A stretch of 64,000 nucleotides of DNA from Limnohabitans sp. TEGF004 (GTDB lineage: Bacteria; Pseudomonadota; Gammaproteobacteria; Burkholderiales; Burkholderiaceae_C): the NCBI RefSeq assembly GCF_027924965.1, contig NZ_AP027057.1, positions 84,920-148,919 of the forward strand, written 5' to 3'. Both the position numbers and the translations under genes were made by a program. The notes beneath the pieces were generated by a model, which searched no databases, had not been told where the DNA came from, and was given only the letters and a program-made list of their open reading frames with translations. This document shows positions 52,934-60,742 of the stretch, in pieces (the first letter of the stretch is position 1; every line of letters starts with the position of its first letter).

Positions 52934-53335
52934 TCAAGCTTTGATTGAGCCGACATTGACTGGCTGATTAAAGAACTGCAGCATGGCACGCCAGTCCTTC
53001 ACATCAACGAAACCATCACACCACTCGGATTCACCTTTGGCCAAATAGTAAAGAGCAACCGAACGGGTCTCCGCAGCATCTGCAGCAGCTTGTGCGTCTT
53101 TTGCATTTTGGCTAGAGCGCAATGGGTGATTGCCGGACTTGTAGAAAGAAGAGCGCGTAGCAGTCGCTTCTGCCATGGCTTGAGCTGCCGTTAAGAGGCG
53201 ATGTGCAGCCGCACGAATTTCTGCGTTGACAAACAAAACACGCGCCACACCTCCGGGCACATCTTTTAGAGTCGCGAGAAAAATACTGCTGTCTTCAAAT
53301 TTGACGGGTAATGTTGTTTGATCAATCGTTGTCAT
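52934..53335 (-). CDS. Soluble protein, first gene of the small-gene cluster
   Basis: 133 aa from the ATG at 53335, chosen because GGAG lies six bases upstream; in-frame starts at 53347 and 53410 have weaker signals. Alanine-rich helical protein (AHRLLTAAQAMAEATATRSS; AKDAQAAADAAETRSVALYY) ending DGFVDVKDWRAMLQFF. Not recognised. A promoter with an embedded inverted repeat lies upstream. Confidence 0.55.
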   Translation of the reverse strand: MTTIDQTTLPVKFEDSSIFLATLKDVPGGVARVLFVNAEIRAAAHRLLTAAQAMAEATATRSSFYKSGNHPLRSSQNAKDAQAAADAAETRSVALYYLAKGESEWCDGFVDVKDWRAMLQFFNQPVNVGSIKA

Positions 53336-53410
53336 GTTGTTCTCCATGCTGAGCGGTTCTTTGAACCTTCGGCGATCCGGCCGATGCGCGTGCAAACTAC
53401 TTGTCTGCAT

Positions 53411-53445
53411 GACTTAATTATAGGCTACTTAATAGCCTTTTATAA
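53411..53445 (-). promoter_or_regulatory. Promoter with embedded operator
   Basis: Read leftward, TATAAT (complement of 53417-53422) is a perfect -10 box, with a weak TTATAA at the -35 position 17 bases away. Between them lies the inverted repeat AGGCTA-CTTAA-TAGCCT (53422-53438), well placed for a repressor. It would drive the leftward cluster starting at 53,335, leaving a leader of ~75 bases. Confidence 0.5.
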
Positions 53446-53473
53446 AACTAGCACTAACTATTTTTCCAAGTTG

Positions 53474-53779
53474 TTACCGAAGCACGACTAAAACTTTATC
53501 GCTGGAGCGCAACACGGTCTTGTATGTTTTACTTACCGTTTCAAACGCTTTTTGAGAAGACTCTGCCGAGATGCTTTCCAAAAGAATCTTGTCAGGCGTA
53601 ACGACAACTGCTATGAGCAATCCATTAAGACAGTTCTCACCAGCACCACCATTAATGCCCACCGCTGATTTAACGCATTTCAATCCCTCCAGAACTGATG
53701 CAGTCGCATTAGACCCCGCGTCTGCATTGGCGCTGACTTGAAGAGCTGAAAACATCAGAGCAAAGATCATTTTTTTCAT
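53474..53779 (-). CDS. Small exported protein
   Basis: 101 aa from the ATG at 53779 with AGGAA upstream (the open frame from 53803 lacks this). Signal peptide MKKMIFALMFSALQVSANA, cut after residue 19. The mature protein has two Cys (LKCVKSAVG; ENCLNGLL) that could pair. Lies 30 bases after the Fic gene. Family not recognised. Confidence 0.6.
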   Translation of the reverse strand: MKKMIFALMFSALQVSANADAGSNATASVLEGLKCVKSAVGINGGAGENCLNGLLIAVVVTPDKILLESISAESSQKAFETVSKTYKTVLRSSDKVLVVLR

Positions 53780-53808
53780 TGAAAGATTCCTTTTTGTAAA
53801 CATAGTCT

Positions 53809-54666
53809 TTAGAGTTTCATTTTTGGTGCTGACACCTTAACGGCAGGTAAAGATGAGCGACCTACCTGTTGAGGGTCAAAAGTACGAACACCATCGTCAA
53901 GACGTTTTCCAAGCTCAAGTGTGGTTGTCTTCAAAAACACATCAAGCGTTTTATCCTTCAAACCCGCCTTCATCGCGGCGTCTTTGACTGCATCAAGCGT
54001 TTTATAAGCAGCTTCTAGGTCTGGATAAATTCGTAGCGCGACTTCACGATCTGCTCGTTCAAAGAGCACAGCACGCGGGTCACGTACAGCATGCATTAGA
54101 ACGTCTGTCACCATTGACAAATCACCATTGAAGCTTCGCTTTGATGCCTCATTCCATTGGCCATCATTGTTTTCTATTCGCTGGACATCCAGCATCCATC
54201 CGGCGTTAGCTGCGAGCTGCCCCATCATCATCCGAGTAGACCTACCATTGCCTTCGCGGAATGGATGAACCGCATTCCACATCTTGTAGTAGCCTGCCAA
54301 CCGTTGCGCAAACTCTGGACGACTCAAATCTTTAAGATAGTTCTCAGATTCAAGGCTGCGTTGAATGCCATCCGTGGCCGCAGCTATCCGTGTGCATTTT
54401 TCAAAGACAGTGCCGCCTTTGCTTATGTCGATGATCCGTGGTTCACCTGCCCACTCATAAACATCTTGGAAAAGGTATTGGTGAATCGATTTGAAATGCT
54501 CCAAGTCAAATGAACCCGTCACACCTTTGGCGGCTAACTCCTGCGAGCGCAGACGCGCAAACATCTCTTCACTGAGAGATAGCTCATACCGATCTGTAAT
54601 ACCAAGTTTGTTTCTCAGGACCGTGGCACCGGGGTCCATGTATGGGTCTTGGAACCCCTCGCTCAT
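53809..54666 (-). CDS. Fic-domain toxin (VbhT-like AMP transferase)
   Basis: 285 aa. The Fic motif HPFREGNGRSTR (catalytic His near residue 134) is exact, with the N-terminal VbhT-type region (DPGATVLRNKLGIT) and the flap segment ISKGGTVFEK. Fic enzymes transfer AMP to target proteins; VbhT-class enzymes AMPylate topoisomerases. There is no BID secretion domain; the C-terminal ~110 residues are helical. Coupled to its antitoxin by ATGA. Intact catalytic site. Confidence 0.9.
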   Translation of the reverse strand: MSEGFQDPYMDPGATVLRNKLGITDRYELSLSEEMFARLRSQELAAKGVTGSFDLEHFKSIHQYLFQDVYEWAGEPRIIDISKGGTVFEKCTRIAAATDGIQRSLESENYLKDLSRPEFAQRLAGYYKMWNAVHPFREGNGRSTRMMMGQLAANAGWMLDVQRIENNDGQWNEASKRSFNGDLSMVTDVLMHAVRDPRAVLFERADREVALRIYPDLEAAYKTLDAVKDAAMKAGLKDKTLDVFLKTTTLELGKRLDDGVRTFDPQQVGRSSLPAVKVSAPKMKL

Positions 54667-54878
54667 TGCTGACGCGCTTTGATTTCACCGATCCATTGAG
54701 CGCGTAACTGATCGCCAGTTATTTCGCCAGCGATGACTTTATTCACTTCACCGATTGACTTCTGGCCGGGCTCTACACCTTCAATGCGCGAACTGGCAAT
54801 AGCCATACCATGCGCGATTTTTGGTTCAGAGTAAGCAGCCAAGGCTTTGGTTTGTTGATCATTCATGTTGTTGTACAT
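54663..54878 (-). CDS. VbhA-type antitoxin of the Fic module
   Basis: 71 aa with AAGGA upstream. Contains the class I Fic inhibitory motif [S/T]xxxE[G/N] as SSRIEG (residues ~29-34) in the segment IASSRIEGVEPGQKS, then VNKVIAGEITGDQLRAQWI, the antitoxin_VbhA pattern. The Glu blocks ATP binding in the Fic active site. Gene order antitoxin-toxin with a 4-base overlap fits. Confidence 0.88.
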   Translation of the reverse strand: MYNNMNDQQTKALAAYSEPKIAHGMAIASSRIEGVEPGQKSIGEVNKVIAGEITGDQLRAQWIGEIKARQQ

Positions 54879-54899
54879 TTGCAGAATTCCTTTTAGTTA

Positions 54900-54926
54900 T
54901 TTTGTTTCCAATATTAGAAAACGTCA
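54900..54926 (-). promoter_or_regulatory. Promoter/operator of the Fic module
   Basis: Read leftward: TTGACG (-35) and CAAAAT (-10) with a 17-base spacer. The spacer is an imperfect palindrome (GTTTCCAATATTAGAAAAC on the + strand, 54904-54922), a likely repressor site. Confidence 0.5.
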
Positions 54927-55093
54927 ACTGTTTGCAATACGTCTCGGCATGTTTACCGTTGAACTAGGTTTAACCAAACGGCGGCAAGTAAAATGAACCT
55001 TCGCGACCGGATGTGAGCATTAGCCGCAATCCACGTAGGGCCGCTGAAACTGCCTTTACGTGGTTCGAAAAACTCAACCCTCCTAAATGCCAC

Positions 55094-55552
55094 ATGCCTA
55101 TTAATTTCAGCCCCAAAGTCGGGCAAGTCCTTGAGTGCAATTACGGGGAATACACACTCGACACAAATGGCATACCGACAAGCGCACCAGACCACCACAT
55201 CCCCCCAGAAATGATTAAGAACCGTCTGATGGTTGTTCTCAATGGCAAAGTTTCAGGCTCGTCGTGTTTGGTAGTTCCGTTGTCAACAACACACGACCTA
55301 CAAAAAACTCACAAAGGCTGGCACGTTGAGATTGCAGAGGATGAGATACCAGAGCTGAAATACTTTGTCCAAAGTGTTCGCTGGGCGAAAGCGGACATGG
55401 TGCAACAAGTAAGCAGGGTTAGACTAAATCGACCTAGGTCTACCCGTGGCCATGATGAAACAAAGATTTCTTTTGCTAGCGTTGACAAGATTCAACGTGC
55501 CGTTATTAAGGCCATCAGCGCAGGTAGTTTGTTGGCCGCTGTAAATACGTAA
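55094..55552 (+). CDS. PemK/MazF-like toxin family protein, unpaired
   Basis: 152 aa from the ATG at 55094 (the frame opens at 55013 without a better start). N-terminus INFSPKVGQVLECNYGEY, then HHIPPEMIKNRLMVVLNGKV and SCLVVPLSTTHD correspond to the PemK-like beta barrel, with the motif PPEMxKxRxxVVL typical of this long subgroup. The C-terminal part (WAKADMVQQVSRVRLNR) also fits. No antitoxin gene lies on either side. It may be an orphan ribonuclease, or the antitoxin may be too small or elsewhere. Confidence 0.7.
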   Translation: MPINFSPKVGQVLECNYGEYTLDTNGIPTSAPDHHIPPEMIKNRLMVVLNGKVSGSSCLVVPLSTTHDLQKTHKGWHVEIAEDEIPELKYFVQSVRWAKADMVQQVSRVRLNRPRSTRGHDETKISFASVDKIQRAVIKAISAGSLLAAVNT

Positions 55553-55565
55553 ACCAGAAAGGCGA

Positions 55566-55586
55566 AAGCCCAGCATAGCTGGGCTT
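55566..55586. terminator. Hairpin after the PemK-like gene
   Basis: AAGCCCAGC / GCTGGGCTT with loop ATA, 14 bases after the stop. No T-run follows on the + strand, so termination is uncertain. Confidence 0.45.
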
Positions 55587-55745
55587 CGCGGGTCCCTCAA
55601 GGGGAAAATACACAATGGCCTCTAAGGGCAACGCTTCAATAGTATCACAGATGTGAATTATTACAAACGACCATCTTCGAGTGGGCCCCAGCCACCATAT
55701 GGGCTGTGTATGCGATTGGCCAACACAAGACCGACCAGAAGATAG
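55587..55745. other. Gene-free stretch between convergent genes
   Basis: Part of the 350-base gap 55,553-55,902. No start-signal-bearing frame on either strand. Nothing recognisable apart from the two flanking hairpins. Confidence 0.4.
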
Positions 55746-55776
55746 AAAAAAGCGCTCAAAACTCGTGTTTAAGCGC
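55746..55776 (-). terminator. Terminator of the RelA/SpoT-TPR gene
   Basis: Read leftward: stem GCGCTTAAAC / GTTTTGAGCGC, 4-base loop, then six T. It lies about 125 bases after the stop of the leftward gene at 55,903. Confidence 0.7.
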
Positions 55777-55902
55777 CCTACTTCGCCTGCTACTATCGTT
55801 TGATACGATATAGATTATGTAAAATTTAAGAATCGTTGATCTGAATTACTACATTGTTATTTTCATCTTGTTCGATTTGGTTGAGCACCGTCGTTCTTTG
55901 CT

Positions 55903-57342
55903 TTACCCTTTTAAAAGGGCAAATACACGAGAAACTCTTTCTCTTACAGGGCCTCCTCTTTTTTCAAATCCCATCTCCAGATATCGAAGTGGGGACAATC
56001 CGTAATTGAACCATTGCATTGCTGCAAGCTCTTCTTTTAAATTATGGCAGCAATCAGAAATCTCCAAATCAACAATGGCTGCATTGATCGCACGCAGCGA
56101 TAACGAATTAATTTTCATTGGACTTTCAGGATTCGGAGTGAATTGATCTAGAAGATATGTCGACCCATCTACATCATTAATTAATGAGCAGGCCATTGCC
56201 TTGTTGAAGGTCGCGAATACCCAAGGAAGACCCAAATCTTGGGCTTTAGAATATTCTTTGAAAGCATCCTCTCCTTCGCCTCGAGCTAATTGATTATTAG
56301 CCATCGTAGACAATCTCCAGCCTTCTGACGTTGCAGTTGATGGTGATAAGAGGCCTTCTGAAATCTTTCTATGCAGAACTGCAATGGCAACATCGGTTGC
56401 ATTTAGACCTTTTGCGGATTCCAGATCTGAAAGAGCCGCAGATCGATTGCCCCCGAGAAACTGTGCCTTCGCGCGCCCGATGTAGAGAGTGTACGAATCA
56501 GGCTGCTCATTAATTAATTTTGTGTAATGCGAAATAGCCTCAGTATAGTTACCGGCGAGAACCAGCTCTCTAGCTCTCGTAGAATTGGAATGCAGCGTTA
56601 CCGCATCTTTCACTTCTTTGCCTTGAGTATTTAATTTTCTGTTCGCAGTGGCCGTTGAGTCCATCTCAGCTGTGAATAAGTCATCTTCAAGAGACGACTG
56701 CAGTCCCTGTCTAAGCTTCGCATCTTCGTCCTGAACTGCTTGAAACTCTCGGTCGGCAATTTCTAGCATTCCAGCCAGAGCAATAAAGCGTTTCTGAATA
56801 GAAGTAGGAATTTGATCGGCTGATTTGTATTGAATGTCATGCTCCATCTCTGCCCACGCATGCTGCAAGATTGTCCTCACTTGAATTTCAGCAACCAAAT
56901 TATTATACTTTTGGTATTCGACTAACGTTTTTCTGTTGAGATTTAGCTTCACAAGATAGTGAATACTTTTATACCCCAGACGTCTTTGTGAGAATCGTTC
57001 TTCTCCCATGTCTTTTTTTTCGGTTACTTCAAACTCTTTTTCGATGATCTGACAAATCTGTTCTAATGATTTTGGGAAAAAGGCTATCACGCGTACTCCG
57101 GCGAGGTCTGTAATCTCCGAGAGAGGTTCTGAATACTTTGGGGTTGATTTAACGTCGTCAATTACTTTTTCTGCTTTCTTTCGAAAACTATCGACGCTCT
57201 TAGCGCGAAACTCAATCGAGTGAACACCAAAGTCTTTAGAGATAGCAATGTCGAGAATGCTTCTAACAGCCTGCGCGAATTCTTGATATAAAGGCAGTGA
57301 GTCCTGATAAGAGACAAGTGCGTCATCCAGTTTTGTAGCCAT
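55903..57342 (-). CDS. RelA/SpoT alarmone-synthetase domain fused to TPR-like repeats
   Basis: 479 aa from the ATG at 57342 (GGAG six bases before; a TTG at 57354 is less likely). Residues ~20-210 form a RelA/SpoT synthetase domain: EFRAKSVDSFRKKAEKVI, ITDLAGVRVIAFFP, RLGYKSIHYLVKL and AEIQVRTILQHAWAEMEHDI, i.e. all the ATP/GTP-binding blocks, with no hydrolase domain. Residues ~255-470 look like TPR repeats (ARELVLAGNYTEAISHYTKL; AKAQFLGGNRSAALSDLESA). In known toxic SAS proteins the synthetase makes (p)ppApp or pyrophosphorylates tRNA; a TPR region could sense a trigger or bind partners. It stands alone, low in GC, with its own terminator. Catalytic competence is inferred from conserved residues. 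Confidence 0.85.
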   Translation of the reverse strand: MATKLDDALVSYQDSLPLYQEFAQAVRSILDIAISKDFGVHSIEFRAKSVDSFRKKAEKVIDDVKSTPKYSEPLSEITDLAGVRVIAFFPKSLEQICQIIEKEFEVTEKKDMGEERFSQRRLGYKSIHYLVKLNLNRKTLVEYQKYNNLVAEIQVRTILQHAWAEMEHDIQYKSADQIPTSIQKRFIALAGMLEIADREFQAVQDEDAKLRQGLQSSLEDDLFTAEMDSTATANRKLNTQGKEVKDAVTLHSNSTRARELVLAGNYTEAISHYTKLINEQPDSYTLYIGRAKAQFLGGNRSAALSDLESAKGLNATDVAIAVLHRKISEGLLSPSTATSEGWRLSTMANNQLARGEGEDAFKEYSKAQDLGLPWVFATFNKAMACSLINDVDGSTYLLDQFTPNPESPMKINSLSLRAINAAIVDLEISDCCHNLKEELAAMQWFNYGLSPLRYLEMGFEKRGGPVRERVSRVFALLKG

Positions 57343-57443
57343 TAAATTCTCCAAATTACATGAAAATCTACCCTATATAGTTAATATAGCATGTCATTGA
57401 ACTGATCACTTTTTCCACCTCGTGTGCGATGAGTCCATCACCG

Positions 57444-58631
57444 CTAGACAGCACTGGAAACATCTTCATCTTCACCCAACATGAACTTTTGAATCGTGGC
57501 AAAGATGATGCCGCCGGATGGCCGGTTGTCTAGCAGCTCACGCAGTTTTTGGCGCGTGGTGGCTTGCTGTGGTTGCTCACGCAACAAGTCTTGGCTCAGG
57601 CTGAACACACCCAGCAGTTGACCATCTAAATCATTGCGGTCGGTGATCACCACAATCGTCGGGTTCTCTAGCTTGGGCTCTTGCATCACACGTGCTGCAA
57701 AGCACGTCATAGTGATGCTTTTGCCACTACCTTGCGTATGCCACACCACGCCGCCCTTGCCGCGTGTTTTGGCGTCGTCGGTGCTTGATGCTTGCACCAC
57801 CTGCTCGATCGCGGCACGCACGGCATGAAACTGGTGGTAGCCCGCCACCTTCTTAACCAAGTGACCATCGTCTTCAAACAACACAAAGAAGCGCAGATAG
57901 TCCAGCAAATACGCAGGGGCCAACACGCCGCGCACCATGGTTTCTAGCTCGCGCAATTCACCAAGTGGGTCAAGCGCCACGCCGTCAATCGTGCGCCACT
58001 GCATGAAACGCTCGGCATTTGCTGAGAGCGAACCCATGCGTGCGTCTGTGCCATCTGAGATAACCAACAACTCGTTGTAAGTAAACACATCGGCGATTTG
58101 CTCTTTGTAGGTATGTATTTGGTCGTAGGCCTTCCAAATATCGGCATTCACGTCAGCGGGGTTCTTTAACTCGACCAGCACCAGCGGTAAGCCGTTGATG
58201 AACAAAATAATGTCAGGCCTGCGCGTGTGACGCGGCCCTTTGATGGTGAACTGCTGCACCGCCAGCCACTCGTTGGCTGCTGTGTTGTGCCAATCAACCA
58301 AGCGGACAAAGTCGCCACGCGTTTCGCCATTGAGTTGGTATTGCACCGGCACACCCGCCACCAGCACGCGGTGGAAAGCGCGGTTGCCCGACAACAACGC
58401 AGGCTGCCCCATGTCTAGCACTTGCTTGTAGGCATCCTCGTGTGCGCTACTGGGCATGTGCGGGTTTAGGCGCGCAATGGCGGCTCGCAGGCTGACCGCC
58501 AACAAGACCTCACGCGTGCTGCCGCGCTCTAGCCTTGGGTCAAGGTGGTCTAGGTCGCGAGCATTGAGCGGCGTGTAGCCTACAGAGGCCAGCCAACCAA
58601 GGGCTTCTTGTTCTAGTTGGTCTTCAGTCAT
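57444..58631 (-). pseudogene. hsdR: Type I restriction subunit R, 5' fragment
   Basis: 395 codons remain of about 1000. The N-terminal nuclease domain is intact (RRPDIILFINGLPLVLVELK, the PD-(D/E)xK Asp...ELK motif) and the first helicase motif is present (VVWHTQGSGKSITM, Walker A). The frame ends shortly after IIFATIQKFMLGEDED; the usual FPVLS continuation is still readable in the +1 frame (MFPVLSS), indicating a one-base frameshift, and homology stops altogether near 57,437, before the DEAH box. Restriction activity must be lost. The matching hsdM is also truncated (60,743-61,089). Confidence 0.88.
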
Positions 58632-58719
58632 TTTGTGTACAAATGTATGAACTAACTATATATTGTTTAAGCGCCACCCCCAGGTGGCACTCACTCACAA
58701 GCCCTAAATTCTAGATATT

Positions 58720-58764
58720 GGTAACCGACAGGCGTTGACGGTTACCTTATAGGTAATGTACAAT
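58720..58764 (+). promoter_or_regulatory. Promoter and operator of the HigB/HigA-ImmA module
   Basis: TTGACG (58735-58740) and TACAAT (58759-58764) are spaced by 18 bases. The inverted repeat GGTAACCG (58720-58727) / CGGTTACC (58739-58746) overlaps the -35 box, the expected place for autorepression by the HTH antitoxin. Confidence 0.65.
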
Positions 58765-58790
58765 TCTAAAAATCAGGGAACCAACAACAA

Positions 58791-59078
58791 ATGCAACTCA
58801 TCGGTCTGATCAGGCTCGATGCCTTCAAACTCAGTCATGCCAACGCACGAGGCGCCTTAGATGCATGGCAACTGGAAGTTGAGCGATCTCATTGGTCTGG
58901 GCCACAGGATGTGAAAAACCGCTATCCGAGCGCCAGTTTCTTGAGCGATAACAAAGTCATTTTCAACATCAAAGGAAATAACTACCGCTTGGTCGTCAAG
59001 GCCAAATATGAAAAAGGAATTGTCTTGATCGAGTGGGTGGGCACGCACGCCGAATACAGCAAACAGAACTTCCAATGA
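58791..59078 (+). CDS. higB: HigB-type mRNA interferase toxin
   Basis: 95 aa. Matches the HigB family (HigB_toxin): ARGALDAWQLEVERSHWSGP, then SASFLSDNKVIFNIKGNNYR and KAKYEKGIVLIEWVGTHAEY, with the C-terminal His/Tyr pair of the RNase site. Toxin-first order is normal for hig. Its stop overlaps a possible upstream ATG of the antitoxin. Full length. Confidence 0.9.
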   Translation: MQLIGLIRLDAFKLSHANARGALDAWQLEVERSHWSGPQDVKNRYPSASFLSDNKVIFNIKGNNYRLVVKAKYEKGIVLIEWVGTHAEYSKQNFQ

Positions 59079-59113
59079 GTTCACAAGTGCCCCACCGACA
59101 ACAGGAGAACAGC

Positions 59114-60331
59114 ATGAAAAACAACGTTCGCTTAATCAAAACCGAAGCTGAATACGAGATCGCTCTGACTCGTTTGTCTGATCTGATGGACAAAGACATC
59201 AAAGCAGGCTCTGGCTTGGAAGACGAGCTGGACTTGCTTGCCTTGGTTATTCGTGAGTATGAACGTAGCAAAGTAGCGGCGCCTGTTGCAGACCCTATTG
59301 AAGCCATTTTGTTTCGCATGGATCAGCAAGGTTTGCAAAAGAAAGACTTGGTCCCTTACTTTGGCTCACTACCCAAGGTGTCCGAAGTTTTAAGCCGCAA
59401 ACGGCCACTCACACTAGCGATGATTCGCAAGCTGCACACAGGTCTAGGAATTGCAGCAGAAACGCTGTTATTAGGTGACGATGGCATTGATCTGTCTGAT
59501 GCTCCCGCCTACGACCACACGAAGTTCCCTCTACAAGAAATGTTCAAGCGGGGCTACTTCAAATCTACTTTTGACACCATCCGAAAAGTCAAAGACCACG
59601 CAGAGGAGGCAATTAGAGAGTTCATGCAGAACTCTCATTTGCAGCCAGCTCGCTTGAGGGCGCCATTGCATCAAAAAGGTGTTCGGACCATGGACGAATA
59701 CGCATTACTAGCTTGGCGAGTCGCTGTATTAAAGAAAGCTCGCGCGCTGAAACTGACTCGTGAATATGTCAAAGGGTCCATCACTGATGCATGGCTCAGC
59801 GATTTGGCAAAACTTTCACGCTTCGACCAAGGCCCACGGCTTGCACAAGAGTTTTTGGCTGACGCTGGAATTGCCTTAGTTTTTGAAGATCACTTTGACA
59901 AAACTTATTTGGATGGCGCCGCAATGCTTGATGGTTCTCGTCCCGTCGTTGCCTTAACTTTGCGTCATGATCGATTAGACAATTTTTGGTTTGCACTCCT
60001 GCATGAGCTAGTGCACGTTCAAAAACATCTAGATTCAGACAATGATTTCATTGCCGACAACCTAGAAGACAAAATTCAAATGCAAACCCGTGACGAACAG
60101 GAAGCGGACGAAGGGGCCAAACAGGCATTGATCGCGCCTGAAGAATGGGAAAACTCAGCGGTACGCCTTGAACACAACACAGAAAACGCCAAGGCTTTGG
60201 CCGATAAATTGCGAATTCACCCGGTTATCGTTGCTGGCCGTGTTCGCCATGACACAGGCAATTGGCGATTGCTGAGCAACATCAAAGCGACTGTCAGACA
60301 GCACTTTGAGTCAGCAGGAGTAACCGCATAG
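59114..60331 (+). CDS. higA: HigA-type antitoxin fused to an ImmA/IrrE metalloprotease
   Basis: 405 aa from the ATG at 59114 (GGAG six bases upstream; an ATG at 59075 is open but less well supported). Residues ~1-120 are HigA-like: LLALVIREYERSK, then an XRE HTH (FRMDQQGLQKKDLVPYFGSL, VSEVLSRKRPLTLAMIRKLH). The C-terminal ~200 residues contain an ImmA/IrrE zinc protease domain with HELVHVQKH (residues ~297-305) and a downstream EQEADEGAKQAL, the third ligand region. ImmA-type proteases cleave repressors in response to stress; fused here, the antitoxin could control its own stability or that of another repressor. Confidence 0.88.
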   Translation: MKNNVRLIKTEAEYEIALTRLSDLMDKDIKAGSGLEDELDLLALVIREYERSKVAAPVADPIEAILFRMDQQGLQKKDLVPYFGSLPKVSEVLSRKRPLTLAMIRKLHTGLGIAAETLLLGDDGIDLSDAPAYDHTKFPLQEMFKRGYFKSTFDTIRKVKDHAEEAIREFMQNSHLQPARLRAPLHQKGVRTMDEYALLAWRVAVLKKARALKLTREYVKGSITDAWLSDLAKLSRFDQGPRLAQEFLADAGIALVFEDHFDKTYLDGAAMLDGSRPVVALTLRHDRLDNFWFALLHELVHVQKHLDSDNDFIADNLEDKIQMQTRDEQEADEGAKQALIAPEEWENSAVRLEHNTENAKALADKLRIHPVIVAGRVRHDTGNWRLLSNIKATVRQHFESAGVTA

Positions 60332-60342
60332 AAAAGTTGGAA

Positions 60343-60384
60343 ACAAAAAAAAGCCCCGAGGTGCTCTAACACCACAGGGCTTTG
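60343..60384 (-). terminator. Terminator, strongest for leftward transcription
   Basis: AGCCC (60352-60356) / GGGCT (60377-60381) with an inner GGTG/CACC pair; leftward it is followed by eight T. It lies just downstream of the HigA-ImmA gene and would also stop leftward transcripts coming from the hsdM fragment. Confidence 0.65.
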
Positions 60385-60509
60385 GTGAGGTGAACAAGGG
60401 TCTACCGAACCACCTGCGCACTACACGTCTTGACAGACAGCGAATCGTAACAGTTCGCAAAGTGCACAGGCCTAGTTAAAACCCTTCGACCTTTTAGAAG
60501 GAGTTGGCC

Positions 60510-60632
60510 ATGGCCTACACCCGATGGAAGAACGTCTTTGTACGCGCATATGTACGTCTACGGCTTGGACGCCGTGAATCCGTATGCCAGCACTGGCGCT
60601 CACACCCGGGTCAGATGGAATTATTTATCTGA
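60510..60632 (+). CDS. 40-residue basic protein
   Basis: ATG at 60510 with AAGGAG seven bases upstream, an excellent site. The peptide MAYTRWKNVFVRAYVRLRLG followed by RRESVCQHWRSHPGQMELFI is strongly basic and aromatic. The stop lies within a hairpin. Too short for reliable classification; I do not recognise it, but start signal and composition argue that it is translated. Confidence 0.5.
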   Translation: MAYTRWKNVFVRAYVRLRLGRRESVCQHWRSHPGQMELFI

Positions 60633-60666
60633 CCCTGAAACCACCACCATGCGCACATGGTGGTGG
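60608..60666. repeat. Two tandem hairpins
   Basis: GGGTCAGAT (60608-60616) / ATCTGACCC (60627-60635), then CCACCACCATG (60641-60651) / CATGGTGGTGG (60656-60666) with loop CGCA. Both are perfect. The first includes the stop of the 40-residue frame. Confidence 0.75.
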
Positions 60667-60742
60667 TCACATTGATGCACTTTGAACTTTAAGAGGTATT
60701 TAGATGGCCACTAAAAAAATCGCCGATGAGCAAACATCTGCT

